A stretch of 36,230 nt of DNA from NCBI GenBank assembly GCA_001579985.1, contig LRSR01012649.1:1-36230 (forward strand), in the 5' to 3' direction. Below, in pieces: positions 11,063 to 21,262 of the stretch. This stretch comes from Hypsibius dujardini. Lineage: Eukaryota; Tardigrada; Eutardigrada; Parachela; Hypsibiidae. A model generated the notes under the pieces. It had not been told where the DNA came from. It did not search any database and worked only from the letters and a program-made list of their open reading frames with translations. Each line of letters begins with the position of its first letter. The stretch's first letter is position 1. The position numbers and the translations under genes were made by a program.

Positions 11063-11511
11063 TTTGTACGAATTTTCAAAGCAAAATAAATTCCCGAAGA
11101 CCTAAATTCAAATTGTGTGCGAGTACTCTATAAATATTTGAAAATTTTAACATGTGGACGATTTCGTAGAAAATTATAGTCAGTTTAGATCCACAACATT
11201 ATTTTACTGATGTGCAGACCTTAATTTCGGTTGTGCAGCAAAATTTGGCCAGGGCGAATTTTACTAAAATTTTCTTACTCCGTTCTTACGGCGAAACTTA
11301 AGGCCCATTGCCCCTTAAGTCAGGCAGTAGCGTAAGAAATTAACCGTAAGAGAGGCCACACCCTCGCCTCATTCCTATTGGTCCGTGTCCTTAAGTTTAC
11401 GCTTACGTTACGCTTACGCTACGCTTACGCCGACTGCTTAAACGTCCCTATTGTAAAAAAAATAAACTTGAGGCAGTGTGATCAGTATTGATCTAGAAAT
11501 GACGGTTAAGT

Positions 11512-12099
11512 TTATCTCAAAAGCATTCCCGAACCCGGTACGCGTACGGATATGCTACCGTATGTTACATGAGACACTCGGGACGAATATGAGCTCGCTA
11601 TTTCCGGCGCATTACCGTGCCGCAAGCAAATGTAGTCGTGGGTCCTAGGAATATCCCACCCATCGTACTGATATCCCAGGAGTAATGCAATTAAAGTAAG
11701 TGACTGCCGTTTTCTCGCATGCACAGTCACGCAACAACAATTCTTCCTAGCCGGGAACAACGTAGCCGACTTACGCCTATAATTACCATCCTTAACTATA
11801 CCTATATAGCCATTTACCTTAACTACCTGTGTATTGTCATCATTAAAGGAGCTCACGTCAGTTAAAGAGGACTTCACCAGCGGATTATCCTCCACCGAGC
11901 AAATTTTCGTCAATAGACCTTTCTTTTTACTGCACTCTTTCATCGCAGCTACCTTTTCCCCTGATTTTTCTGGCGGAATCTTCAAAACTTGAGTCGTTTC
12001 TCCCGGCGCAGAACTATTCATGAGCTTTTTTATTCTACCGATCTCGTGAGAAAATATGCCGGTAATCCTGGTCCGTATCTTGCTGCAAACATTGCCCAT
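11512..12099 (-). CDS. Uncertain antisense ORF with N-myristoylation-like start
   Basis: A single open frame of about 195 codons, starting MGNVCSKIR at 12099 (an upstream ATG at 12123 adds eight residues). The start fits the N-myristoylation consensus (Met-Gly, small residue at position 6, Lys at 7) and has a nearby Cys that could be palmitoylated. The middle is Lys/Ser-rich with no domain I recognise. It overlaps head to head with the signal-peptide exon of receptor A on the other strand and stops 63 bp before the Harbinger end. It may be a real small membrane-anchored protein or a chance frame; I lean slightly to chance. Confidence 0.25.
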   Translation of the reverse strand: MGNVCSKIRTRITGIFSHEIGRIKKLMNSSAPGETTQVLKIPPEKSGEKVAAMKECSKKKGLLTKICSVEDNPLVKSSLTDVSSFNDDNTQVVKVNGYIGIVKDGNYRRKSATLFPARKNCCCVTVHARKRQSLTLIALLLGYQYDGWDIPRTHDYICLRHGNAPEIASSYSSRVSHVTYGSISVRVPGSGMLLR

Positions 12100-12848
12100 C
12101 TTATGGATAATAAACGGCCACACTGACGTGATTCAGGTTGAGATTGCCTGTCCCGGCTTCATCGACCCTCGTGCCGGTGGGAACGGAGCTCTGGCCTACC
12201 ACGGACCAGCATTTGAGGCTGCTGTCAGGGAATCTAACCGTTTACATGGAGACAAATTCAACTTCACGTTAGCTTATCTCTCCGACGATTCCAAGGTTGT
12301 CCCGCCGGACATTGCATTCATCTCTATGACACCCGACCTTTTGGCGGAATGGTTCTACCGAAAACGGCAATTTGCCGCGGATGGTGTGCCGGTGATTATT
12401 TCTCCAGGTACACTCAAGTGCTTTATTTTCAAAGCTTAAACTGAATTTCTCGCCTAACCGGGAAGGTATAAAATAACTAGATGGCATCTGCAAGTGGTGT
12501 TATCTTTTTTTGACCTAGGTAACTTAGACAACACTGCAGTGCATCAGCTTACCTCGGCATACAATATTCTCTGCATATCCACGTGAGTTGGATTACGCGT
12601 ACTCCGTGAGAACACCAAATTACCGATCTACATCAATGTGAATTTGAAATACGAGGATGTTTGTTCTTGCACAATATTCGTAGGCTCCATTTATATAATT
12701 TGGTTACTCATGACATCCTGAAAATCTAATATCAATAAAGGCCAAAGGTCACGGAGGTGCGGGCTTAATTTACGTACGGGTCGTCACATATACTGTACTT
12801 TTCAGTTGTATCAAATTATACATGTTCTGTTTGCCCGTGACTTGTCCA

Positions 12849-12906
<58 letters not shown>

Positions 12907-15900
12907 CCTCTCTTCTTTGCCAAAAATCTTAACCACTTAAAGTTTTCAACAATGTTCTTTTTTCATTCGTTGGCTCTGAGGAGTAGTTATTCATTATGAA
13001 AATTACGATGTCGATTCACATTATCTTCAGAATGGCCTTCACGAAATCCGAGTTTAAACTCAGGCCAGCTCCAGTGCCCATATCCTTCGGAACTGTCTCT
13101 ACGCCTTCTATTGCCGCAGCGATCTTCAGCCTCCTGGTCAAGTACAATTGGCGGAACGTTTTTCTGGTACTGGATTTGAGTTCGGCTCCGGTGTATCAGG
13201 GAATTCAGTCGGATATGATGAAGTCGAAAGAATCTCAGACAATCAAGTTTGACGTCAGGAAAGTTACAACAACAAATCTTTTAACCTTCAAAAGGCTGCT
13301 TGAGGATTTCGCCGCTCTCAGTCGGGGTATGTGCAAAGATTAATTCTCCTGGCGCGACCCTTTGCTGTTGATTCCAAGAATTAGAATAATTAAAGATACG
13401 TCAATTATGCGCTGTAGTACATACATTGTACTATAGACATTACTACCTTACATATACTTAATTACGTATGGTCTTATTCCAGTCATGATTTTTCTCGGAG
13501 GAGCATCTCCGTTTCGACGTCTTATGGTACCATCCCAAAAAGGTAGCTGGATGGATTGAAAACATTTAGCAAGTTTTCTTTTCCAGATCGACGCTGGTCG
13601 TGAAAATATGACAAACGGAGAGTTTGTCTACATTTGTGATGAACCCCTTGCCTTTCAATCCTCCTATGGATCCTTTGGATGGCAGCAAAATGACGATCAA
13701 CAAAATAATGTGCAGTACAGTATAGTGGGATATGTTTATTAAAGCATCACAGTCAGAAAAAAACTACTCCTTTTGTTATGCCTCCAGATCTCGAAAGAAG
13801 CCTTTCGATCGGTTTTGCTTGTGCATCGTTCTCAGTCTCTCAATTTGGACTCGTCATTGGCTCAAACAATGGCCGTTCGCTTTCGCGCGAGGTCCCTAGA
13901 GCAGTTCGGCCCGACACTGTCAGCCCCATCGGAACCGGTAAATTTATATATACATATTTAACGAATACCATACTAATAAACTGTAGCTCGTATTTTTTAA
14001 TTTCAGCCACGCGAATATACTTTGACGAGTTTCGCGTCCCTTCTGATTTATGCCCAGGTACAGATCTTGCGAGGAACGTGAGAGGTTACAAATCAAAGCC
14101 AATCGTCAGTCCCCGCTTACCACAAACTTGCTTAGTAGAGCTCTCCAAACCGCACCGCACCGCCGCAGCCCGCGCAGCGGGCCCCGGTGGTGCAATTTGG
14201 AATTAGCCGCGGGCTGCGGTGCCGCCGTGGTTACAATTTTCCCAACCCTGCCGCATACCGCACTTATCGCTTATTTTGGCAAATTTCTAAAAATTAAGCA
14301 ATGAAATAGGAAGTATGAAGTATTACCGTTATGATTGTGTGCTGGAGCAAGATAGCCTGCTGATTTGTTTACCTTTCGAAAAGTGTTTGCGTACGGCGCA
14401 AAGGCATTAAAACGGATTATCAATTCAGTAAGCCAGGTGACCGAATGAAAGTTACATTTTCGCATCATTTTTGGCACTCAGTACATATTTTCACGCAAGA
14501 GATCCGCACTGCAAAAACTGTTGAACAATTTTCATTTCGAATAAAAGTTTTGAAATATTTTCGTCCGCGATTCACGACAAATTTGAAGTGTCTTTTGTGA
14601 AAGTAAAAGGTTTTTAGCAAAGTTCAACTGATTCTACAACTAAACCTGAACTTCGCATCCGTACAGTAGAGGAGGTCGAAGCACTTCTTAAAAGTTCAGT
14701 AATACTGAATTTGGCGGTGCGGTTTGTCCTTTGAAAATATCAGCTTGCGGGCCATGGCGGCGTGGTTTTAATATTATTTTGCGGTGCGGTGCGATTTGCG
14801 GTTTGAAAAGTAAGCTGCGGATCGATTTTTTTAATCAGCGCAAACCCCGATTACTTAGGACATTACTTACGTATGCCGCTGTGACTAAAGGTTAACAATT
14901 CAGTTTCGCACGCTAAAATAGCAAACGTTTGCTCATCAGATGGAACAATTTACAGGTTAAAAAAAAGTAAGATTTAAAGACTCCAGGAGATCTTAGTCCG
15001 TCAGCAATTCGCTGCCATCGGAGGCTCGAAAGAAGGCTGCGCAGACCAATAGCGCGTTTCAATTTCCAGGGGGTAACAACCCAAGCAACTTCCCTGAGGG
15101 CACCCCCTGAGGGTCTAGCAGAGATTTGAACCCCTGGAACTGCCATTCATTTCAAAATTTTAGGCTTGGCAAAATTATGTTTGGGGTTAAAGTAAATAAT
15201 GAAACCTAAATAATGAAACCTAAATAAAGTAAATGTATAAAGAGAATGAAAGTAAACAAAAAATGCGATTTATTACATATAGTACATTTATTAAGTATTA
15301 TTTACTTCGACCTCAAATATAGCTTTTATTAAAAATACATTTCCTTCTAATTTAGCAATTTCAGGGGTCCATACCCTTGCCGGATTCTCAGGGACGCCCC
15401 CAGGGGAGTTGCTTGGGTTGTCATCCCCTAGAGTTAGAAACGCGCCCCTCGCGCAGACCACAATGATCTTTCAGCCCTCCTTTCAAATGGCACTGCGGTT
15501 TCCCTGCAAACCAAATCTAATTTTTGAATCTGTGAGTTTGTCGCTCCGGACTGCAGAAAAATATTTGTAGAAAACAATGTTATGGTTTATGATATATCCC
15601 TGTTGAAATGCAGAAGAGATCTTGCTCAGAGAAGAAGATAAGGTGCAAAGCCATGAGCCTGGATTAGACCACTATGTAAAAGTTGCAATCAATCGAGGAT
15701 CTTGACACTGTGCACATGTGAACTGCATAACTTAGGTCCTCAACGAGACGTTAGCACATCATGGCCGAAGCAAGTTACGCGACGGACGGTGGATCTCTCA
15801 GCAGTTTCTTAACCGAACGTTCCTAGCACCGGGCGGCCTTTCCGATGTGTACGTGGACTCGCACGGTGTTCGACGCGAAAGCCTTTCCGTGTCGCACTTT

Positions 15901-17432
15901 ACCGGCGAAAATGTTTCTCGCAAGGTTTGGCATACAGCGCACGTCTGCTCCTCATATCGGCTATCGATCTGACTATTGTTGAACCCTCATTTGCTAATGT
16001 TCTGCAGATATTTTTAGTCCAGTCCAGGGCAAACAATTACGAACTACAAGAACTGCTGGACCTGCTCGACACCTGGCCGGGCGGACAATGGCCCCCGCCG
16101 AACGAGCCGTTATGTGGTTTCACCCATCTTCATTGCTCGGAGACGCCAGGTAGCACATGTAACAACGGTTTTTTAGGACTTAGGCTACAAGTCCCCCTCC
16201 CTTTCCTCCTTTTTGTGCCCTCCCCTTTTCCAATGCCCGATATTGACCAATGTCTTCTAACGCAATAAAATGCAGGTTGAGTTATTTAGAATCCTTACTG
16301 TTTCCTGATCACAAAAAAATTTTAATCCCTACATATTGGACATTGCCCGAACGAGTGTGGAGTGATAAACCAAAACGGCAACTTCCCTCCCATGGTTTTG
16401 GTCAAACCATTTATTCCACCATTGTCTAAATTTTGTGGCTTTACACTAAAGATTGAGGATTAATTTAGATTGTTCAAATTATCAAATTTGATATGATTCC
16501 TAAATGGGACGTAGGTCAACACTCGTAAACGCAACAGGAAACAAAAATGGGGAGGGGAAGAGAAGAGACCTTGTAGGCATTGCCGTTGTTGAGGGTTCCT
16601 TTCAGTCGAAACCGCAGAACCTCCGAGTAGTCGTGAATTTTTTTTTCAAAACCTACTATACATTCGATGGTTCCTTTCTGATCAATTTAAAATTATTAGG
16701 GGTCTGGGATCCCACTTTCAAGGGATTGCAAACAATTTCCAAAAATTTCCAAAAAAGAAAATTGAGGTGTTCGTTCGCAGTCCGTCCAAGTGCATCAATA
16801 CCTAAGCATTGTAACAGTGATCGTCTACAAAGATGAGGTAATAATGAGGATTTCTCTGACTTATGTTACGAAAAAAGGGCATTAAATTTTTTTAAACCTC
16901 GGAGGCATGGAAGTCAGACCCCCACCCCTCTGTGAGTTTTAGCATTATCTGATACGATAGACCCGATTTCGGATTGTATTTTGAAGGGAAATTCAGTTTG
17001 CCATATTCCAACCCTGGCTCACCCCTTCTGCGTCCCGGTTACGACCTGAAAAGACCCTAAACGAGCACTGGCATCTAGCTGCATACCCGCGATGGAGAGA
17101 ATCTTAGAGTGTGATGAAGTGTTGATTTTTGAATGTGAAATTTAGCGGTGCTGCAAGGTGGCGGATTGGCGGCTGTTTTGATACCGATGACAGTCGGCGT
17201 TGCTGGACTCGTGGTAGCCATTCGGAAATACAGGTATCTACGAGAGATATATACAGATTATATGTGTGTATGGTTAACAGAATAGTGATAACAAATGGTG
17301 TTTACGTTCAGGTCTCATCGCGCTACGCCTTGGAGGTCATCGCCGTATAATTTGAATTCGCTGTGTCTCGTCTTACCCGGCTTCGAACCTTATGACGGCC
17401 GGTCGTTTTTCGATAGACTTCTATGTTATTAG
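12056..17432 (+). CDS. Receptor A: NPR-C-like ANF-receptor protein without cyclase domain
   Basis: Eleven exons in continuous phase: 12056-12407, 12519-12582, 13031-13326, 13483-13526, 13587-13709, 13788-13937, 14007-14057, 15736-15924, 16008-16149, 17146-17233 and 17312-17432, giving 539 residues. The start supplies a signal peptide (MPVILVRILLQTLPILWI). The ectodomain matches the ANF-receptor ligand-binding fold of natriuretic-peptide receptors and receptor guanylate cyclases: IACPG near the N-terminus, KYNWRNVFLVLD at the lobe transition, NMTNGEFVYIC, WQQND, SKEAFRSVLLVH, and a membrane-proximal PPPNEPLCGF with a second Cys. Several N-glycosylation sites occur (NFT, NMT, NET, NRT, NVS). 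Residues ~474-496 are one membrane span; about 43 cytoplasmic residues follow, then stop. No kinase-homology or cyclase sequence follows on this strand. The donor of exon 5 could instead be 13733. Length is close to vertebrate NPR3. The ligand is unknown. Confidence 0.8.
12848..12907. repeat. (CTGT)n microsatellite in receptor A intron 2
   Basis: About fourteen CTGT units in a row, nearly perfect, inside the intron between exons at 12519-12582 and 13031-13326. Confidence 0.93.
14135..14825. mobile_element. Possible hAT-type non-autonomous element (CCGCACCGC ends)
   Basis: Near 14145 the sequence reads AAACCGCACCGCACCGCCG. Near 14770-14810 the reverse complement carries CAAACCGC and CGCACCGCACCGC. 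These GC-rich subterminal repeats inside AT-rich DNA resemble ends of some hAT elements. The arms are imperfect and I found no clear 8-bp duplication, so limits are approximate. It lies in intron 7 of receptor A. Confidence 0.4.
15049..15450. mobile_element. MITE with 10-bp target-site duplication
   Basis: A 402-bp element in intron 7 of receptor A. The ends are inverted copies sharing GCGCGTTTC, CAACCCAAGCAACT and CCCC runs over about 100 bp. It is flanked directly by GCGCAGACCA at 15039-15048 and 15451-15460, a perfect 10-bp direct repeat. There is no coding capacity. Duplications of 8-10 bp are typical of hAT (8) or Mutator-like (9-10) transposition. Confidence 0.82.
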
Positions 17433-17937
17433 GCGGCCATACTCACGCCGTATAAACGTAACGAATAACGACAGCAACGAGGCTTCTTCATTGTGATTTT
17501 GTATCCAATAGAAGAAGACAAACAAGCGAGGAATTACAGTGTCAGTAAAGTGTAAAGTATAAAGTTTGAGAGGAGAACTGTCGGATGTGTGTCCGATATT
17601 CATTGCAGTAAAGTCAGATAAGAAACAATCTCGCTGTCAGCGGGTACGCCAAGTTTACTTGTCGGAGGCAGGATCCACAACCTAGCAGTACTGCTATTGT
17701 ACATCTACCGGTATGTATATGAAGATCCAGTTCAGATCATGTTATTTAGTAGCAGGTTTGCACGTACACTTGCTCAACATGATTACTGTAGGTACCATAG
17801 AAATAATGTTGATTTTGTCGATTGCAGTTTTATCCTAACGAATCTTTTAAGACCTAGCCGTTAATTGCGCGAGCGAGACAGTGCACAATGCAAATATAGA
17901 CAACGCGCTACTTTCTCTGGGTGTGTACTCGTCTGGC

Positions 17938-19485
17938 GAGAAAACATAGGTGGAATATTGCCTAGTTTAGACTTCTCGTCTCTTTGCAAGGCAAACTAAA
18001 CAGGTCTACTACGCCTTAAGCGTGAAAACGTGTTCCCGTTTCTGGACAGTGGCCGGTAATATCGATTTGAGTTTTCTCTGTAGGACACTTTGCAACTAAA
18101 CCAGTCACCGCTGCAACTGATGCATTTTTCATGTTTCTTATTCAGTAGCTCTACAAAAAATTCGCTTGATTGCTTGATTACATTGCAACCCTGTTGATTG
18201 ATTGATTGGCGCTGAAAAAAATGTTTTAGGAAACAATTTGTTAGGCTTTTTTGTATTGTTTTAGATGTTTTTTTACTTATAATTTAGGCGATCAATTGAT
18301 TGAATCAATGATCAAATTTAGGTTTAAATAATTAGGTATAGAAAAGAAGAAATTCATTCGATCATTCATTCAATCAACTGATCGCCTAAGTAATACGTTA
18401 CAAAACATCTAAAACAATCTAAAAAAAGGATGACAAATTGCTTCCAAAAACATTTTTTCAGCGCATTTTTTCAATCAATCAATCAACAGGGCTGCAGTGT
18501 AATAAAGCTACCAAGCGAATTTTTTGTAGATACTGAAAAAGAAAGAGGAAAAATAATCGCTTCGACATTGGTCAGTGTTAAATAACGACTGCGATGTGTG
18601 CGATTGATTGTAACATTGCTCGCGTTGTATTGATTACATCACCTATCATTCAATGCATCAGTCTGCAACGGTGAACGGTTTAGTTGCAAAATATCGCACA
18701 GAGAAAACTCAAATCGATGTTACCGGCCACTGTCCAGAAACGGGGACAAGCTTTTTTGCTTAACCCGTTAACGTCCAATGGTGTACAAATGTCGACAGAG
18801 CGACCTTTGATTTTTCATTCGCAGAGCGTTCGATCGATTTTGGCAAACTCAACTGTTTTTGAGATTTCAGCTGTTGTTCCAAAATCAGAGATCATTAGTT
18901 TCACGTTTATTGAATGACAAATGTCCGACAAAAATGGTCAAATTCGCCAGTTTTGTCTACTTTTGGGTCGCTGAGGTCGCTGACTGCCAACAAAATGCTA
19001 AAGATGATAAAAAAATACGAACTCTTTTGAGTTTATCAGATCGATCATAGCTTGCTGACTTAAAAAAACTTGTTTGGATCGGATGAATGGTCAGGTTGTG
19101 ACCATTGGTCAAAACAAGTCACCAAATTTTCGCTGAAAAACGACCAGAACTGATTCCTACGAAAAATTGATAATTGATTAATTGGTAAAATGCTCAAAAA
19201 AGTGCCAATCCCCACTTGACACATTTTTTAGCAAAAAATTTATTCCTATCTCTACAATGGACAGTGGTCAAGCTAAAAACAAAATTTTTGCCAAATCATC
19301 CAAAAAAATGAATTTTTTTTTCCTAATTGAGTGAAACTATTCCAGGGAAAAATACTTTTAATGCTCAAATCAAGTCGGATCTGGTAGTGGACGTTAACGG
19401 ATGAAGACGTAGTAGACCTGATTAGTGTGCCTTGCAAAGAGACGAGAAGTCTTAACCAGGCAACATCACACCTATGTTTCCTCGT
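17938..19485. repeat. Large foldback element interrupted by a later insertion
   Basis: The left arm (about 17938-18313) matches the reverse complement of 18360-18759 and, after an interruption, 19402-19485. Shared blocks include CTGGACAGTGGCCGGTAA, AGACTTCTCGTCTCTTTGCA and the ATTGATT-rich inner ends. The right arm also carries about 110 extra bases near 18545-18655. Without the insertion the foldback would be about 0.9 kb with a 46-bp loop. No protein is encoded. Confidence 0.82.
18764..19401. mobile_element. piggyBac-like (TTAA-type) non-autonomous insertion
   Basis: The 638-bp segment begins CCCGTTAACGTCCA right after TTAA (18760-18763) and ends TGGACGTTAACGGA followed by TGAA (19402-19405), which looks like a mutated TTAA. 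Removing it rejoins the right arm of the surrounding foldback, whose other arm has an uninterrupted CTTAAG at this point. TTAA targets and CCC-starting inverted ends are hallmarks of piggyBac. There is no transposase inside. Confidence 0.72.
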
Positions 19486-19688
19486 GGGGATATGTAGCAT
19501 GTATCACGTCGTATGTATATATAGCCATTTCAATTTTGATCAAACAAGCGTTCGCCCTTCCCCTTAATAATAACAGTTAAGGGAAGCAGTGCCCCGTCAC
19601 TTGATGAATAACGCACTAGGAAAATACGGGCAATTAATATTTACACCTTACGCGCACGTCATCTATTGTATCTTATCATAAGACAGAA

Positions 19689-19855
19689 GCGCGTTTGGAT
19701 TACCAGGTGGTGACAACCCAAGGAACTCCCCCTGGGGAGCGCTAATGAGCCGATGGACGTCTTGACCCCTGGAATTGCCACTCAATTTGAAACGTTACAA
19801 AAATAAGCCTGGGGTTAAAATTAAATATCAAAAACTAAACACAATAAACATGAAA
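19689..19855. mobile_element. Half copy of the 15-kb MITE
   Basis: This stretch matches one arm and inner sequence of the element at 15049-15450 (GCGCGTTT, TGACAACCCAA, CCCCTGGAATTGCCA, then GGGGTTAAA). The opposite arm is missing. It stops close to the start of the deleted Tc1-like copy that follows. Confidence 0.7.
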
Positions 19856-19884
19856 TAGAATGTACGGGGTTCGGAAATGCTTTT

Positions 19885-20390
19885 GAGACAAATTTTGTCA
19901 CGCCCACAATCGCAGAGTGTACACAGTTAAGAAAAAACCTAAATTTCAGTTTCTTTTTACGCCTATGGGCTACAAAATAAGTGTTCATTGGTTGGTCCTA
20001 AAACTAGTCGGGGCTTTGCTGTGTAATATTTTGTGGAGTCCGGTGGAAATTACCCGTGGCCCAGCGCAGTGCGGAGTGTTATTATTTATTCGCGCAAAAC
20101 TCCAACAAACCGCTCTTGCGCGCCATGCTTCTTTGTAATGAAGGCTCCAATCTTGATGACTCCTTTCACACGTTTTAATTTCAATCTAATTAAATTCGTG
20201 TGACAGACTAACACCTTAGGAGTAAACTGATACCAAACTGGTTGCGCGCATGCAGCACACAGAGAAGTCATGCACCGCAAAGCGAAGAGCAGTTTTCAAA
20301 AATCCATTTAATGACAAAATTTTGTCAAATTTCTTTCAGGTTATTGTGCACTGTATCCCTCGTAAAGGCGAATTAGATTGAACTGCTGTC
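19885..20390 (-). mobile_element. Internally deleted Tc1/mariner-like copy
   Basis: Positions 20086-20130 match 7236-7275 (CGCTCTTGCGCGCCATGCTT), and 20206-20370 match 8348-8510 (GATACCAAACTGGTTGCG and others). The roughly 1 kb of transposase lying between these blocks in the first copy is absent here. It is therefore an internally deleted, non-autonomous derivative of the same family. Confidence 0.75.
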
Positions 20391-20786
20391 TTTTGTGCCG
20401 TTTTGTGTCTTTTGTTACCGTTTAATAAGAGGATGTTAAGAAATTTCTACACGTAACGAGTAAGCTGTCGGAAGGCGGAAGAATGTGTTCCACGCAGCGT
20501 ACATTTCCCTACATTTTTTCGCTATATTTTTATTCATATTTTTATTCATTTGCAAACCATCCGTCTCGAAAGAGGAAATTCTCTGTCATCCAAACTCCGG
20601 AGTGACTGCTACAAACGTGGACGCGATAAAGAACCGATTGGCTTAGTTCATCGCTTCATAGAGGATTGTGCCTTTGAAACCTGTCTCAGAAAAAAACGGT
20701 AGAACAGTTACAGCAAAATCTTTTGTTATCATATCAATATCGCTTGTGTATACTGTTTTCTGATGTGGGGCGCCACGCGCGCGTAC

Positions 20787-20929
20787 CTGTTTCGGCAGAC
20801 CCTGAGTACTCGCCGCCCCATGGTGCTCCACCCGAACACGGTCCCATGAAACTCGGATGACAGTTTACGATGCCCGCACAGTTGAAGTTTTTATCCCCCG
20901 AGAACTCGCAGGTTGCTGAGATATTTATG
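20787..20929 (-). other. Orphan exon-like stretch with four cysteines
   Basis: On the minus strand a good acceptor (pyrimidine run then CACCAG) precedes 143 open bases that end at a CAG|GTACGC donor. The frame encodes about 47 residues with four Cys (ATCEF, NCAG, NCHP, GPCSG) and a Gly-rich end. It lies 330 bp downstream of the secreted Asn-Gly protein gene. However, its entry phase does not fit a donor I can see in that gene's second exon. It could be an alternative exon, part of an unrecognised gene, or chance. Confidence 0.3.
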
Positions 20930-21143
20930 CTGGTGAGGGAAGATTGTCTTGCATAACGAATAATGCCTTCAAAAGAGCGCAAAATAGGTGACCTTCAAAG
21001 CGTTACTAGATGTTTCCTTTGATGTGCAAAAACTAAACTGAAGCCAACTTCTTCAGCAACTGCTTAGACTTTTTATCAAGTTTTACTTGATATGAACTGA
21101 TTTGACTTTTTCTCATAATTTCATTATCAGTTAAAACTTTGAG

Positions 21144-21149
21144 TTTATT
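21144..21149 (-). terminator. AATAAA poly(A) signal for the Asn-Gly repeat gene
   Basis: TTTATT on the plus strand gives AATAAA on the minus strand about 115 bases beyond the stop codon at 21263. Motif and spacing only. Confidence 0.35.
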
Positions 21150-21262
21150 ATGTTTTCAAATGCTAGGAAAATTGAAGCAGAAACTGGTAATAAAATTAAA
21201 AGTTTCGACCTAGTTTTTGCTCAGTTTGTTTAGCTGATCTCTATATTTTTTACGGTATGAGT

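Larger units (their letters stand above)
8716..11448. mobile_element. PIF/Harbinger DNA transposon, nearly complete
   Basis: The element is bounded by inverted termini sharing GACGTTTAAGC and CGGCGTAAGCGTA (left from 8716, right ending 11448). Both ends hold clustered CGTAAGC/GTAAAC subterminal repeats, probable transposase-binding sites. It encodes a DDE nuclease (+) and a Myb/SANT protein (-), arranged tail to tail, which is the classic two-gene Harbinger layout. Flanking triplets are TTA on the left and TAT on the right; a perfect 3-bp TWA duplication is therefore not seen, perhaps through later mutation. The element lies 0.6 kb before receptor A. Confidence 0.9.

Noticed and set aside
12848-12907. 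Regular CTGT repeat considered as a CRISPR-like or satellite array
   Set aside because: The unit is 4 bp with no spacers, so it is an ordinary microsatellite in an animal intron.
16504-16836. 110-codon plus-strand frame starting MGRRSTLV
   Set aside because: It lies wholly inside intron 9 of receptor A, between two phase-matched exons, and has no family features.
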